Positions 1 through 11,100 of a stretch of DNA of 64,000 nt are shown one piece after another; within the stretch, counting starts at the first letter, position 1; every line of letters begins with the position of its first letter. The stretch comes from Piezodorus guildinii. Taxonomy: Eukaryota; Arthropoda; Insecta; Hemiptera; Pentatomidae. The position numbers and the translations under genes are program-made. Under the pieces are notes generated by a model that did no database searches, had not been told where the DNA came from, and was given only the letters and a program-made list of their open reading frames with translations. Location of the stretch: positions 85,297,474-85,361,473 of the forward strand of contig CM041294.1 in the NCBI GenBank assembly GCA_023052935.1. The letters are read 5' to 3'.

Positions 1-430
1 GCTAGAAGTCATTTCAATACCTTTTCATGAGCCCAAATACAAGTAATGTGAGTTTGCATCATCGCAGTTGGTGAGCTTAACTTTTGGCATCCGGAAAACC
101 TGAACGTTTTCGCGGTTCTCCAACTCTAACTCTCCACAACTCCGTTATTTTCGGAGATATAGAAAAAAATATAAAGAGTTTTATGTCAGGACACCGCGAC
201 AAATAAAAAAAATAAATAAAAGTTTAGCCTATATATACGCTTATAACTTAGCAATTATCGAAAATGAAGACAATTTTGTATAGAGCTTTATAATTAGTGC
301 ACCGCGATTAATTATACGTAATACAGAAAAGAAGAAAAGAAAAAAAATTGAAATTTTACCTATATAGCAGAAGATATGGAACAATATGTATAGTGTTTCA
401 GAATTAGCAAGCCGCGGTAAATAAAGAAAA
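1..430. repeat. Divergent tandem repeat of about 125 bp, interior of a foldback repeat family
   Basis: Segments such as CCTATATATACGCTTATAAC and ACCGCG followed by an AT-rich stretch recur at roughly 125-128 bp spacing. They resemble the interior of the large inverted repeat at 18975-20783. The outer end is outside the window. There is no gene here. Confidence 0.5.
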
Positions 431-540
431 AGATGATTAATATGGTTATGTCACAAATTATAAGAGATGTACTTCTCCCAAACTTTGGTTATTATTAAAG
501 CTAGAAAAGAAATAAGCTAAATCCCTATCCAGTTCCACAC

Positions 541-950
541 ACCTTTAACCCTATAGGGACAGCTAATCTTTCTAACATCAACGCATTCAATCCTTTCAGT
601 CCAAAGTCCTTCGAACAATAGTAAATGATCCTTATTATGTCACCACGACCTAAATATTCCATTTATTTTAGATCTTATTGCATCAAAATTCTCCAAATTC
701 CATCAGAATCCTAATCCTCTAGCTCAATCCCTTTCCATCTCTACACACCCTTACTATCTCCCTAGAAGGTTGAAACGGCAGTGGCCCGAGACCTCTTGTA
801 AAAGTGTATATTGGAGTCTCTACTCACGTGCTGTATGTTCGAGTTTGCATAAAGGTATGAGAGACTTCTAGAGTACATACTATAGAGTACCTAGTTTTAT
901 TGATTCTGTATTGTATATTTTTATAGGATTATTTTTTTATAAATTATACT
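541..950 (+). mobile_element. Jockey-type LINE, 3' end fragment
   Basis: A degraded C-terminal reverse-transcriptase ORF ends in the Jockey-type pattern RRLKRQWP. It is closely related to the copy at 22990-23590 but lacks 17 nt near 640-650. It is non-functional: severely 5' truncated and with frame breaks. Confidence 0.7.
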
Positions 951-1626
951 TAAGTGGCCAAGAAAATTGTTTAAAATGTTCACGAAAATTTAAATCGACT
1001 AGAACATACAGCGGGCTATAACAAGGGAAGTTTCTTGTATAGTCTTATCGTTGCACTACTTGTAGCAATCTCGATCGTGTAAGCATCGTCTTTCTTTCTA
1101 ATAAATCTTTAAAGAAGGACTATCTCAGCAGCATTATAAATATAATTAGCAGCATTATAGTTCAGCAACATTAACTGCGGGATATCGTAAAAGTTACCGA
1201 ATGTAAAATGATGAAACTTATATAGATTATACCTCTATATAATTAGTAAGAATATCATTTTTGTGGTTGAGACTCGGTTCGTTTTCGAAATATAATACAT
1301 TACACATTACTGCTTTGCCACTGTTGCCGCCAAGTTATCAACCTACTTGATGCCAAAACAAGTCAATATCACTTGAACCAGTTGAGTCTCAGCCTTTAAA
1401 TTTTACCATATAGTTCTTATTATATTGAGGTATAATCTGTACTAGTTCCGTCATTCTTCACTTAGTCCCTTTTGAGATATTTCAGTATAAATATTACCGA
1501 ACTTAGAGATAGTCCTTCTTTGAAAATGGTGAGACTCCTCTTTAGCCTACCTTATTATAGCCCGCTATAATTTCCAGTCGATTTAAATTTTTGTAAATAT
1601 TTTAAACAATTTTCTTGGCTACTTAC
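951..1626. mobile_element. Element with ~65-bp terminal inverted repeats
   Basis: The left end at 952-1020 (AAGTGGCCAAGAAAATTG onward to GCGGGCTATA) is inverted at 1557-1626. The interior has no coding potential, so this is a non-autonomous DNA element. I could not fix the target duplication or superfamily. Confidence 0.6.
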
Positions 1627-1654
1627 GTAATGGCCTAACCTATGAACCTCTAAA

Positions 1655-1700
1655 TGTACTCAACCCAAGACACTTCATGGGTTGTAGATTTACAATTACG
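1655..1700 (+). repeat. SINE-A tail fragment
   Basis: It matches the 3' tail of the SINE at 35033-35361 (AACCCAAGAC then CTTCATGGGT). Confidence 0.5.
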
Positions 1701-1779
1701 GAAAAGAGTATAACAGTGTACTATAATAATTACATATTTTATTGTTCACGTTTTGCTATTAAATGCAATTCAGAGAGAT

Positions 1780-2400
1780 TTTAAATCTGAATCGACGCAG
1801 GATGAGGAAAGTGCAGAGCCTGGAATACAGATGAGGTTGTGATCTACAGCGCAATAAAGTTCCAAGTATTTCCTCCTGCGGTCTGGAATATTCTCCAGCC
1901 GATCTCTACCACGAAACCTTGAGGCAGTCGTGTTTATCGTCATCAATCTCACGCCCAAAGAAAACCGAACTAGAAACGAATCTAAGTTCCGCACATCTCC
2001 TTGAAGTAATTACTACTGCTAATAATTATAATATAAGCTTACCGTGCCCGAAGGTTAAAGTGCTTAACACAATCCTCCCATCGACGCTTCGGCATACCTT
2101 TCGGACGCTTACCAGTCGGTTCAGCGTATACCAACTTTCTAGGAATCCGTTCCTCACTGAGCCCAACAACTTCACACGCCCATTTGAGTCTCCAGCTATG
2201 CTATCAACTCAGTTATATAAACAGAGCACAAGCTCTGCAATTCCGCGTTCTGTAACCTTCTAAATTCTCCAGTTACCTCATCTCTCTTTGGACCAAATAT
2301 TTTACGCAGTACCTTCTTTTCGAAAATCTTCCACATTTCCGACGTCCATCCTTCAAAGTCACGTTTCAAATCCGAAAAGGACCGTCGGAAGAAGAATATT
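1780..2400 (-). mobile_element. RTE-like LINE, C-terminal reverse-transcriptase fragment
   Basis: The minus strand reads, with frame breaks, FEKKVLRKIFGPKRDE then RIPRKLVYAEPTGKRPKG and KRRWEDCVKHFN. This is the C-terminal tail typical of LINEs ending in a GRPRKRW-like segment. It is decayed and 5' truncated. The clade is uncertain. Confidence 0.6.
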
Positions 2401-3101
2401 TTTATAAATTCTAACTTTTAAGTTTTTAGACAGAAACCGCGAGCTAAGTAATTTCGCAACTGAATAATAACACAAATTTCCCGCCTTTAACCGGAACTTT
2501 ATTTCTTCCTGTATATCATTTTTATACCTAAAAACTTATATTTCTCTACGTGTTCAAAAGTATGTCCTGATATATCAATATCACCAAGATCGCCACTGAT
2601 GAAGTAATTACTAACTAACATATTTCTAATCTTGATGCCTAAAATAAGTTCCTTTTTTTTTATTTCATATTTTTTTATTCAAACCTGTCAGCAGGAATAT
2701 GCGACAATAAGCAAATGTGCAGAATAAAACACAAGCAAGGACATAATGGGGAAGGAAAGCGCTCAGCAGCACTCCTTCCTAGGCTTTACTTTATCAGAGG
2801 TCTTCTCCCATCCAGCTTCTTTTCAGCCTTTTTCTAACAGGCATTTCAGTTATTCACATGTCGTTTATAAGTCTAATGTCGTTTCCGTGCATTTTTCTAT
2901 GAAAATGCGAATAGAGTTCGTATGTGTTCGTCAACTGTTGGTTGTTGTAAATCCGTATGTAGGGTTTGTTGTTTACGTACCAAGGATCTGCCGTTATGAG
3001 TCTTAACATTTTTTATTAAAATTATTTCAGTTTTTGTATGTGAGTCTATTTACTTAACCATAAATCTGTGAACCCATATGGTTTAAGTTGGTCTGTGTAT
3101 G
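2401..3101. other. No recognised gene
   Basis: An open frame at 2746-3006 (86 codons) has no recognisable domain or coding-like pattern. I see no supported feature in this stretch. Confidence 0.4.
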
Positions 3102-3113
3102 TATACAGTTTCT

Positions 3114-3337
3114 ATTGAGGATGTATAGTCGACTGTAGAAACTATTATAGGTGGAATAATCAGGAATCAGTCATTTTTGAAAAACAATTTAATTTTGCTA
3201 ACGTTTCGGCTCAAGATTGTGAGCCATCATCAGGGCATTACTGAGCCATGTCAAGCATAAACTGATGTTTAGCCGAAAAGTTGACAAATTAAAAAAAAAT
3301 TCAAAAAATCACTGATTCCTGATTATTCCACCTATAA
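3114..3337. mobile_element. Short foldback element with hammerhead-like core
   Basis: It is flanked by an exact 12-bp duplication, TATACAGTTTCT, at 3102-3113 and 3338-3349. The ends carry inverted segments (AGGTGGAATAATCAGGAATC left, its complement right). The minus strand at 3199-3234 reads CTGATGA, a GGCTCA/TGAGCC stem and GAAAC. It belongs to the same family as 50326-51055, with most of the interior missing. Confidence 0.75.
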
Positions 3338-3479
3338 TATACAGTTTCTATCTAATTTTTAATTTCGAAGAATTGAATTTGGAAGAGAGTATAGTACTTT
3401 GAGTTTTTCTTTCTTCTTGACAAGGGAAATCAATCTTGGAAAGCTAGATATTTAAAAAAACAAAATATATCAGTACAAA

Positions 3480-3645
3480 GTTGTATAAGGTAATGTGAGT
3501 GATGAAAAGTGGATAAATATATTGTATTTCATGATTTCTATTGTTAGATTATTTAAACAAAAATAAATGTTTCCATCAAAACACCATTTAATTCTTTAAA
3601 GAAATTTCGACGCTTACTATATTTAAAAGTTCTTAAATCTTGACA
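3480..3645 (+). repeat. Family G fragment (right part)
   Basis: It matches the right part of the complete copy at 30168-31056 (GTGATGAAAAG followed by the TTTCTATTG region) and lacks both ends. Confidence 0.55.
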
Positions 3646-4054
3646 TTTTTTTGGGGAGGGGAAGGGGAGGAGAGGGATTGTTATCCTTCGGTAAGCATTA
3701 ACGTTGGAAAAGTGTAAAAATAATTACCACGTTCATAGAAAACTTTCTTTGGTTCAATATCAGTGTAATATCAGACCTAAAGTTTACAATCCCTGATTCG
3801 TATGCAAGTCTTTAGGAGGAGGTAAAGTATAAAAGAATTTGGTAACTAACTCGTAGATAAATATTTTCCAGCCCAAATGTATTCTTCCGCAAATAAGAAG
3901 AGTAACATAGGTGTATAAGATACCATTGGAAAAGGAAAGGTTTTATGAAAAATGAAGAATATACAAAACAACAGAGATAATATTCAACAGCTGGTGAGAG
4001 CTTACAATGTATTTGCCCCTGAATTATAAAATAAAATAATTTACAGAAAAGTAT

Positions 4055-4853
4055 ATAGTGCTCACAACACACGACTTTAACAAACCTCCGTTGTTAAAAT
4101 CTATTTTAGAATTTTTAAATACCGTCAGAGATGAAATACGTTTAGAAAATTAATTAAATTTATTTTCTATATAAACATGTGTTTTATTAAATAATCTATT
4201 ATATTATTATCTAAAACAATCTGAGTTCTATCGGCCTTTCATCACTTTCACAATTTCAATCAGAATGAAACCTACATGATATTAAAACCCATTACATTTT
4301 ACATCCATATAGGAAGATTAGTCAATATCGTTAGAGTCGTTGCTGAGAAAATCGTAAAAAGCTACTAGGGTTGGGTTTCAATCATTCGAATTAATCGATT
4401 ATCGGATTAATCGGTTCGGAGAAACGAATGATCATTCGAACTGAATTGTTTGAAGATAATTGAGGGATTATAAGGAGCCCGGACAATCGAACGACCTTTT
4501 TTTTTTTTATTATTTTTTTTTTTTTTGCTCATCACATAAATTATATGCATATTTCCACCGACGAGAATTGTGGCATATGGTCTATCAGAATGAATATTAA
4601 TCATTCCATCATTCGATTATTTAATTCATCGAAGTTCGATCATCCGATTATGGCGATCATTCGATTATGCCCACACCTAAAAGCTACAATATGCATCGTG
4701 GCTTTTCTGGTTAGCTGATTTGAATAAAAAAGTTCTGTAAGATCTCGGGCGTATAGTTGTCTTAAATGTTAAATTACAGTTTCGCGCTAGACTTACCATA
4801 TTTGGATGAATACTTTCCCTTACTATATATTTCATATATAGGTAAGGGAAAGT
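4055..4853 (-). repeat. Family G element with a hAT MITE inserted
   Basis: Both ends are present: ACACACGACTTT at the left, and at the right the hairpin CTATATATTTCATATATAGG followed by TAAGGGAAAGT. A hAT-type MITE at 4366-4679 interrupts it, with the sequence resuming exactly after an 8-bp duplication. There is no coding potential. Confidence 0.75.
4366..4679. mobile_element. hAT-type MITE
   Basis: It starts TAGGGTTGGG and ends CCCACACCTA. It is flanked by the exact 8-bp duplication AAAGCTAC (4358-4365 and 4680-4687), the hAT hallmark. The interior consists of ATTCGAT-type repeats. At 314 bp it carries no transposase. Confidence 0.85.
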
Positions 4854-4859
4854 AAAAAT

Positions 4860-5045
4860 GTCATCTTATATTGACAGTTGTATAAGATAATGGAGATTGA
4901 TAAAAAGTGTGTAAATAAATTTTAAATCATATCTCTATTGTTTGATTATTTAAAAAAAATAAATAAATTTTTCCATAAAAATGCAATTAATTCTTCAATA
5001 TTTTTCAACGATTACTTTATTTAAAAATTCTTAACGTCATTAAAG
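4860..5045 (+). repeat. Family G fragment, interrupted by a LINE
   Basis: This is the right part of family G. The sequence appears to resume at 5816-5870, after the LINE at 5050-5735. Confidence 0.55.
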
Positions 5046-5049
5046 ATTT

Positions 5050-5735
5050 ATTTATGTTAAAATATTGCTTCTTAAGATTTGTGTTCCGTACCTCGAGACG
5101 GTCCCATGTACCCCACCTCTACAACGAGTTAAAGTGCAAAGATTTAAAGTTAACCCCAACCTTTCGAAGACAATATTTCCTTGGATCATTCCTTTATCAA
5201 ATCATAAGCTCCCACCATCCATTTTATGTCTACAGCCTTCTGGTATTTAAATCCTCAACCCATCACCATGAAACAAGATCCCGTCTGTCTGACCTCCACA
5301 CTCCTTTCCATAGAACCAAAAAATATGACTGCTCATTTTTAGCCGGTTCCACTGCCTTATGGAATACTCTCCCTTCAAACATCCGTCATGCTCCTTCCCT
5401 ATCATCTTTTAAATCCCTCCTCTTTCAATACTTCCTTTCTCTTCAGACAGATGTTAGCTAATTTTTATTATGCCAACTTATGTAAGGTAAATTTGATTTT
5501 AATGCACTTACTTTAATGAGATGTAAAAGTTACATTTTATGTTTATTCTTATTTAGTTATTTCTTGAAATTGTAAATAGAGATGGTACTCTGACCCTTTT
5601 TTTCATTATTGTATTATTTAATTGTAGTTGTATATTGTTTTTGGCCAGTTATAATTTATTATTTTGTTCATAATTGTTATTCTCAAGGGACCTTGTCCCA
5701 GAATAAAGTTTTTTTTTCTATTTCTATTTCTAAAA
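5050..5735 (+). mobile_element. CR1/Daphne-like LINE, 3' end
   Basis: An open frame at 5054-5461 encodes the C-terminal tail after the reverse transcriptase (FRRQYFLGSFLYQII, then ALWNTLPSNIRHAPSLSSFK). The 3' UTR ends in a GGGAC-CTT-GTCCC hairpin (5687-5699), then AGAATAAAG and a simple TTTCTA tail. It is heavily 5' truncated, so there is no active enzyme. Confidence 0.8.
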
Positions 5736-5815
5736 CTATGATAAAAAAAGAAAAAGTTCTAATTATTCTATTCATAATAATATATAATTTTCTATAATAG
5801 TAATTGACATTACAA

Positions 5816-5872
5816 TTCTTAAATTAGTTTTGACGACGTGAGTAAGTGAATACCATGTAATGCGAGCACCAA
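5816..5872 (+). repeat. Family G right end
   Basis: It matches the last ~55 nt of family G (a diverged GTAAGTGAA then GCGAGCACCAA). It is probably continuous with 4860-5045 before the LINE insertion. Confidence 0.5.
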
Positions 5873-6299
5873 TTTTTTAAATATATTTCTAAAGTTTAGA
5901 TGTCAAAAAATGACGTAATCAAAATCTAATGGATTAAATAGCTTCTACTCGGTCCGAAATCAGATTTATGTTAATTATCGGTCGGACGTCGCTACCTATG
6001 CAGATCTGGATTTACAATTGAAAGTAGTTTTGGTTTGATGAAGTTGAGAACAATTCCTTGCGATTCAACTATTTGAATGTAACTTTCCTATGTGTTCAAT
6101 TTACATATTATCTTTCTTACCTATCATTCTTTTTTTCCTAGAAGTATCCGCTATCTCTTAGTGTCCTCTCTCATACTCTTCCACTTTGACTTTGGACGCC
6201 TTGTATATGGAGGACTCTATGGAGGAAATGAGATGAGGCTGAAGAGATTAATAAATAGCTTTTTCTGGCTAATGGTGACTTTATCCTTACACCCGAAAA

Positions 6300-6522
6300 A
6301 AATACCTCCTAGGTATCTTCTTATTCCAATCTTTGCGAGCCAGAAAACCTTTCTCAATCATTGAACTCCTCACTACTCGCTTAGCCGTACATACCCTAAA
6401 TACAAGATCTCAAACTTGCGATTTATATTCACCATCTCACAGAACTATATCCTTCGAAAAGTCCTTCATCATCCGTGCTAACATACTTTCGAACCCACTA
6501 CCCATCTCCCTTCGTAAAGTAT
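6300..6522 (+). mobile_element. CR1/Daphne-like LINE fragment, left of a solo LTR
   Basis: The frame at 6333-6542 begins as a LINE C-terminal tail (ELLTTRLAVHTLNTRSQTCD, then SFIIRANILSNPLPISLRKV). The same LINE continues at 7066-7140, because the LTR split it. Confidence 0.65.
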
Positions 6523-7065
6523 TGCTACGGTCAAGACAATGACGGGTGGACCACGCCTGGAGGGGCCTAGATGAGGCTAGAGACTTCTGGACCTGGACAG
6601 TCCTCGAAGTGCCTGGAAAGGCCCACCGCCTTACCTGCGCCCGGGTCTAGAAGATTCGGCGGTGGTACAAATAGCGGTCCCCTGAGCCTGGGTGAGTCAG
6701 TCTTGATCTTGCTCAAGTGAATGTATCAGTGAACAGTGACAGTGAACAACTCGTGACAGTGTGACAGTGTAGTGAAACTGTGTGTCAATATTGTGATAAT
6801 CGGTCGGTGGAAAATTAGAAGACTGTAGTTTATATATAATTTATAGTTGTAAGTCTTAGAATAAGTCTAGCAGATTGTAAGTAGTTTATTCGTTAGGAAT
6901 ACTTCATTTGATATGTATACTGTTTAGTAGTTAAGCTAGTGATTCCATTATTATTGTTAATATAGTGGTTAGTAATCCCTTTGTATTTGTGTTTTCTGTA
7001 TTTAATAAACATTTGTAATTTGTAAACTGGAGTAGTTCATTTCGCACACCCCGTAGCCCGTAACA
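6523..7065 (+). mobile_element. Solo LTR of a Ty3/Gypsy-type element
   Basis: It starts TGCTACGG and ends CCCGTAACA, so it has TG..CA ends with short inverted repeats. It is flanked by the 4-bp duplication GTAT (6519-6522 and 7066-7069). A poly(A) signal AATAAA at 7004-7009 shows + orientation. No internal coding region is present, which fits recombination between two LTRs. A CAGTG-rich stretch lies at 6727-6775. It is in the same orientation as Ir25a and ends about 1 kb before its first coding exon. Confidence 0.8.
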
Positions 7066-7140
7066 GTATCATCCTTAACCACTATCATGCACCAGTTATT
7101 TCTCCTTCTCCTAAGAAATCAATCTTCCGCACACATGTAA
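7066..7140 (+). mobile_element. CR1/Daphne-like LINE fragment, right of the solo LTR
   Basis: This continues the LINE at 6300-6522 after the GTAT duplication. Confidence 0.55.
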
Positions 7141-8075
7141 AATTTCTCGTCCTAATTATGAGCTACTTAAATCATAAACTTTTCATCAGCTTTATTCATA
7201 TAGTGTACCTATTTAATTTTATATATCTCATAGTTGTTAGATATGTAGTTATCACAAAATAAGACTAATGAATGTAATTTTTTTCCAAAACAATTTATAT
7301 TGAGTGATATTACAATGTCTTTATTAGGAAATTTATACAGTACTCTCATCAACACTCTAGTTTTTGTTTCGTTTTGAAAAACGCAAAATTACAGGAGTTA
7401 ATAATTTTTAAATAAAACGTTATATTAAAAGCGAATAGAATTTTATAACTCGGGAACCAGTTCAGTCTCAGTAACCAAAGTTATGTCCATATAAACATCG
7501 TATAGATGTGTAACCTGTGTTAGTTTTATAATTTTTCCCTCAGTCTCTTTTAAGATTGTTCCGTGTAAACTTCGCGAAAAAAGAATTTTTACCATTTTTT
7601 AAAAATTCATATACAAAAAGAAAAAGGTTCTCAAAATCGAAATTGTTACAGCAAATAGGGCTGTGACTATTTATGTAAAAAAAAATCAAAGTTTAGTCTC
7701 TTTTCCTTTTAGACTTTTAACTCGTTAAAAGTCTCATTTTGTTTTTAATTTTTGAGAAAATTTGTATCCACTTCCTTCACTTTTAAGGTAAAGAGTTGTA
7801 AGGACAAAAGATATAAAGCATGTACTTATTTTATAGTTAGATTTTGTTTCGACTCGATAACTGCAAAATTTCTAGAATGAGAGAGATTAACCCATCACAC
7901 GCGCAGCTGACTTAAAACGGCTGCAATACTAAGACTAACACTAAAATTATTTGCAAGAAAAAAAAAGTATCCTCGATTTTTATTTTGAAAGGATAGAGAA
8001 TAACTGATAAAAATATCATTAAAATTGGACGATTTGAAATGGATTGAAATCTCCATGTGTATTTTTTTGTTTCAG
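7141..8075 (+). promoter_or_regulatory. Upstream region of Ir25a
   Basis: It contains no recognisable gene or repeat. It ends in a polypyrimidine tract and cag at 8061-8075, the probable acceptor of an untranslated first intron. I could not identify a promoter. Confidence 0.4.
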
Positions 8076-8153
8076 ATGGAAGAATGTGCTGGCTACTGCT
8101 GCTCTTGCTATTGGAGCATGCTCTATCACAAACCCTTCAGACCATCAACATAA
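8076..8153 (+). CDS. Ir25a: Ir25a exon 1 (start codon, signal peptide)
   Basis: The start codon is the ATG at 8084. It opens [16 protein letters not shown], a hydrophobic leader followed by the family-typical start of the mature domain (QTLQTINI). A pyrimidine tract and cag end at 8075, which suggests the exon begins at 8076 as a spliced acceptor, so at least one untranslated exon should lie upstream; I could not find it. The donor gtaagt starts at 8154 (phase 1). An earlier ATG at 8076 is in another frame and makes a 26-codon reading frame ending at 8153. Confidence 0.85.
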   Translation: MEECAGYCCSCYWSMLYHKPFRPST

Positions 8154-11100
8154 GTAAGTTGCTTTAATTACTTATATTTATTAGTAACAGTTCAATAAAT
8201 TAAATTAACAATAATATAATGAGGTGAATAAAAAACAATTTCCGTTTATCAATATTTAAGATTCCAAAGCACTGTAAATAATTTAATACTTGCCTTTACT
8301 TAATGGAGCATTCTCTAAGCTTGTTTAATCCTATTCGACTTTTTATTTTTAAAAGCCACAGTTTAGTTCTTTTTACTTTCACTTACCTATATATGGAATA
8401 AATAGTAAGGGCAAGTATTGCGATCGTTAAATTGAAAACCCAGTTTTCAATAGAAATACATGTTTTAGGGTCCCCTGAGTCCAAATTATCAAGTCCCAAA
8501 AGAAGTTATGTGTGTGCGTCTTTGTGTCCGTGTGTGATAAGTCTTGCGCAAAAACGAAAATTCCTATGAAACTGAAATTTCATATTTAAGACCACTATAC
8601 GCCCGAGATGTTACAGCAACTTTTTCATAACTAACCAGAAGAGGCACCTTATACATGCATTTTGCACCTTCTTACAATTTTCTCAAAAACGGCTCAAACG
8701 ATTTTGATTAAACCCGCTATATAGATGTAAAATTTAATTTGCTGTAATATCAAGTAGGTTTCATTCTGATTGTTATAGACAGACAGGGTTTAAATGCCGA
8801 TATTATAATTTTTCTTTCTTTTAAGTGCTTTTACTTTTATTGATCACTTTGATTTTAAAAATTTTTGCACATCATCAAATTTAAATAACGGCTTAACATT
8901 CAAGTTGAGGGAATTTGATAAGCAACTAAAGGAGTTGTCTACGTACATTTTTTTTTTTTAGGCAATTTATTCTATATAGGAGCATTCGAATCGAAAGAAA
9001 TGATCTATTATCCGCTTCTATAGAGTTTTCTGCGTTTATAATTACCTTACTCAAGAATTTATGAAGTATACAGAATTTATAAGGAATTATTGTTTAAAGG
9101 CAAAAAGTCGACAAATGTAACTTAACAAATAATATATTTTCGATACTTATCCTGTGAATAATTTTTTTTTCTCTCATCATTATATTCATTAATGGACATT
9201 TTAAATAAGCTTCAATTTGAAAGCTGATAGATGTCTCTAGGTCTTATAGGTACCGTGATATCTATGTCCATGTAATACATTGTAGATATCATAGAAACCG
9301 CCAATTTTACCAAATTCTCATAATATTAAAAATTAACAAGCATCTAGTAAGCTTTAATATAAGTGGTGACAGACGTCCGTAGGTCTTATAGGTGTCGAGA
9401 TATATTTTTCCTTATAATACATTGTGTCATTAGTACGAGAATTTACCTAATTTTAACGTTATGAAGATAAATATCAGAGAAACCACCCATGATACAATAA
9501 TACTCATTATATTATACATTAATGGACAATGAATAAGTATTTTCGTATAATGCGTAAAATTAGAAGCCGAAATGATGATCAGCCGCTAGGTTTTTCCTCC
9601 TAATAATCGGGTAACCACTTTACAGAGACATCTGTACCCCAGGGTTACCCCACCGCTAAAAAAATTAATTATTTATTCACAACCAGGATTTGAACCTACG
9701 ACCCTGAGTCCAAAGTACTCACTGGATAACGCACCTACCCATACTTTTTACTGTCGGTTTATTTAAAATTCAGAAAAGTAATCGAACTACACTCTATCTT
9801 AAAATATACGGATAGTCGACTAGTCATTGCTCGTGTTTTACATTAATGTGAGTCATTGACAGTTCAAGGAAAGTTCTCATTGGCTCACTCGCAAGTATTG
9901 TATTCGTGTCGAATTATGTACATACTTAATATTGATTACGATTCAGAGTCATAAAAAAGGGGAGAAAAACACGTTTGCTCAAGGTTTGCTTATTCGTTTA
10001 ACGTCACAGTATGCTCCAGTGGCCGATAGGAACATGTTACAAAACACTAGCAACTTGGTAAAAATAACATGTGACCCTAAAATATGTGAAAAATTGTCTC
10101 TCTCAGGAGCGGTATCTAGCGGCTTTTTTGGCGCTCCCAGCTTGCTCCCTTTGAGAGAACAGGAAGAGGAAAATTCGTGAGATTTGGGGATAGTGAATCA
10201 TCATACACCCTCACATACTTTCAACGTCCAGTAGCATTTGCCAATCGTAAATATTTCGAGGCATTGGGCGTTCCAGGGTACTCGTAGCATTAATAATAAT
10301 TATGAGGGCTTGTTGTTTATTAATTCTTTATTATCCTGCGATATGTTCCTTTAGAATAAAATATACAGAATGAACAAAAAGTGCTTTGGAGTCTTAGAGC
10401 AAATCAAATACATATAAACAAGTTAACAATTACTTATATAAAATAGATATTTTAAATGAGAAGAAAACAACAAAATAAAAAAAGTTATTTACAATTTTAT
10501 TGAGCCTGGATATTCATTAAGTGATTAAATATGTGGGATTTGAAGGTAGAAAGAGAACTGGAGTGACGGGTGGAAGGAGGAATGGAATTCCATAGGATTG
10601 AGGATCGAATGAGAAATGATCTGTCGAAATGTGAAGTTTGGTTGGGCGTAGCGTATATATAAATCGGAAGGCCTGGAAAGTGTACAACGAGGATGGACAA
10701 AGGAATTGAATTTTAGGAGGTTAAAAATGTATGATGGACGGCGGGATTGGATAACTTGGTAAAGGAATGACGCAAGGAAATACTTGCGACGATTGGAAGG
10801 GTAAAGCCACTTCAACTCGCCATAAAATTGGGATACGGAGGTGTACCGAGGAACCCCAAAGATGAATCGGACTAAGCAATTAATTGAGCGTTTTATTTTT
10901 ACCTTGATATCCCATGAAACACCGTCGTATACCGTACAGCAATAGTCGAAGTGGGGAAATATTAGAGAGGAACGAGGAGTTTTCGGGTTTCATGCGGGAA
11001 TAGGTGACGGAGGGAGTACAGTAGCTTTAAGATTGAAAAGGTACGGGAGATTTCGGAAATATCATTTTTGAAGGATAGAGTTTGGTCTAAGGTTACTCCC

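Noticed and set aside
1919..2263. 114-codon + strand frame
   Set aside because: It is antisense to a degraded LINE C-terminus on the minus strand and has no domain of its own.
9932..10180. 82-codon + frame as a small gene
   Set aside because: It overlaps the terminal repeat shared with 52075-54074, so it is transposon DNA.
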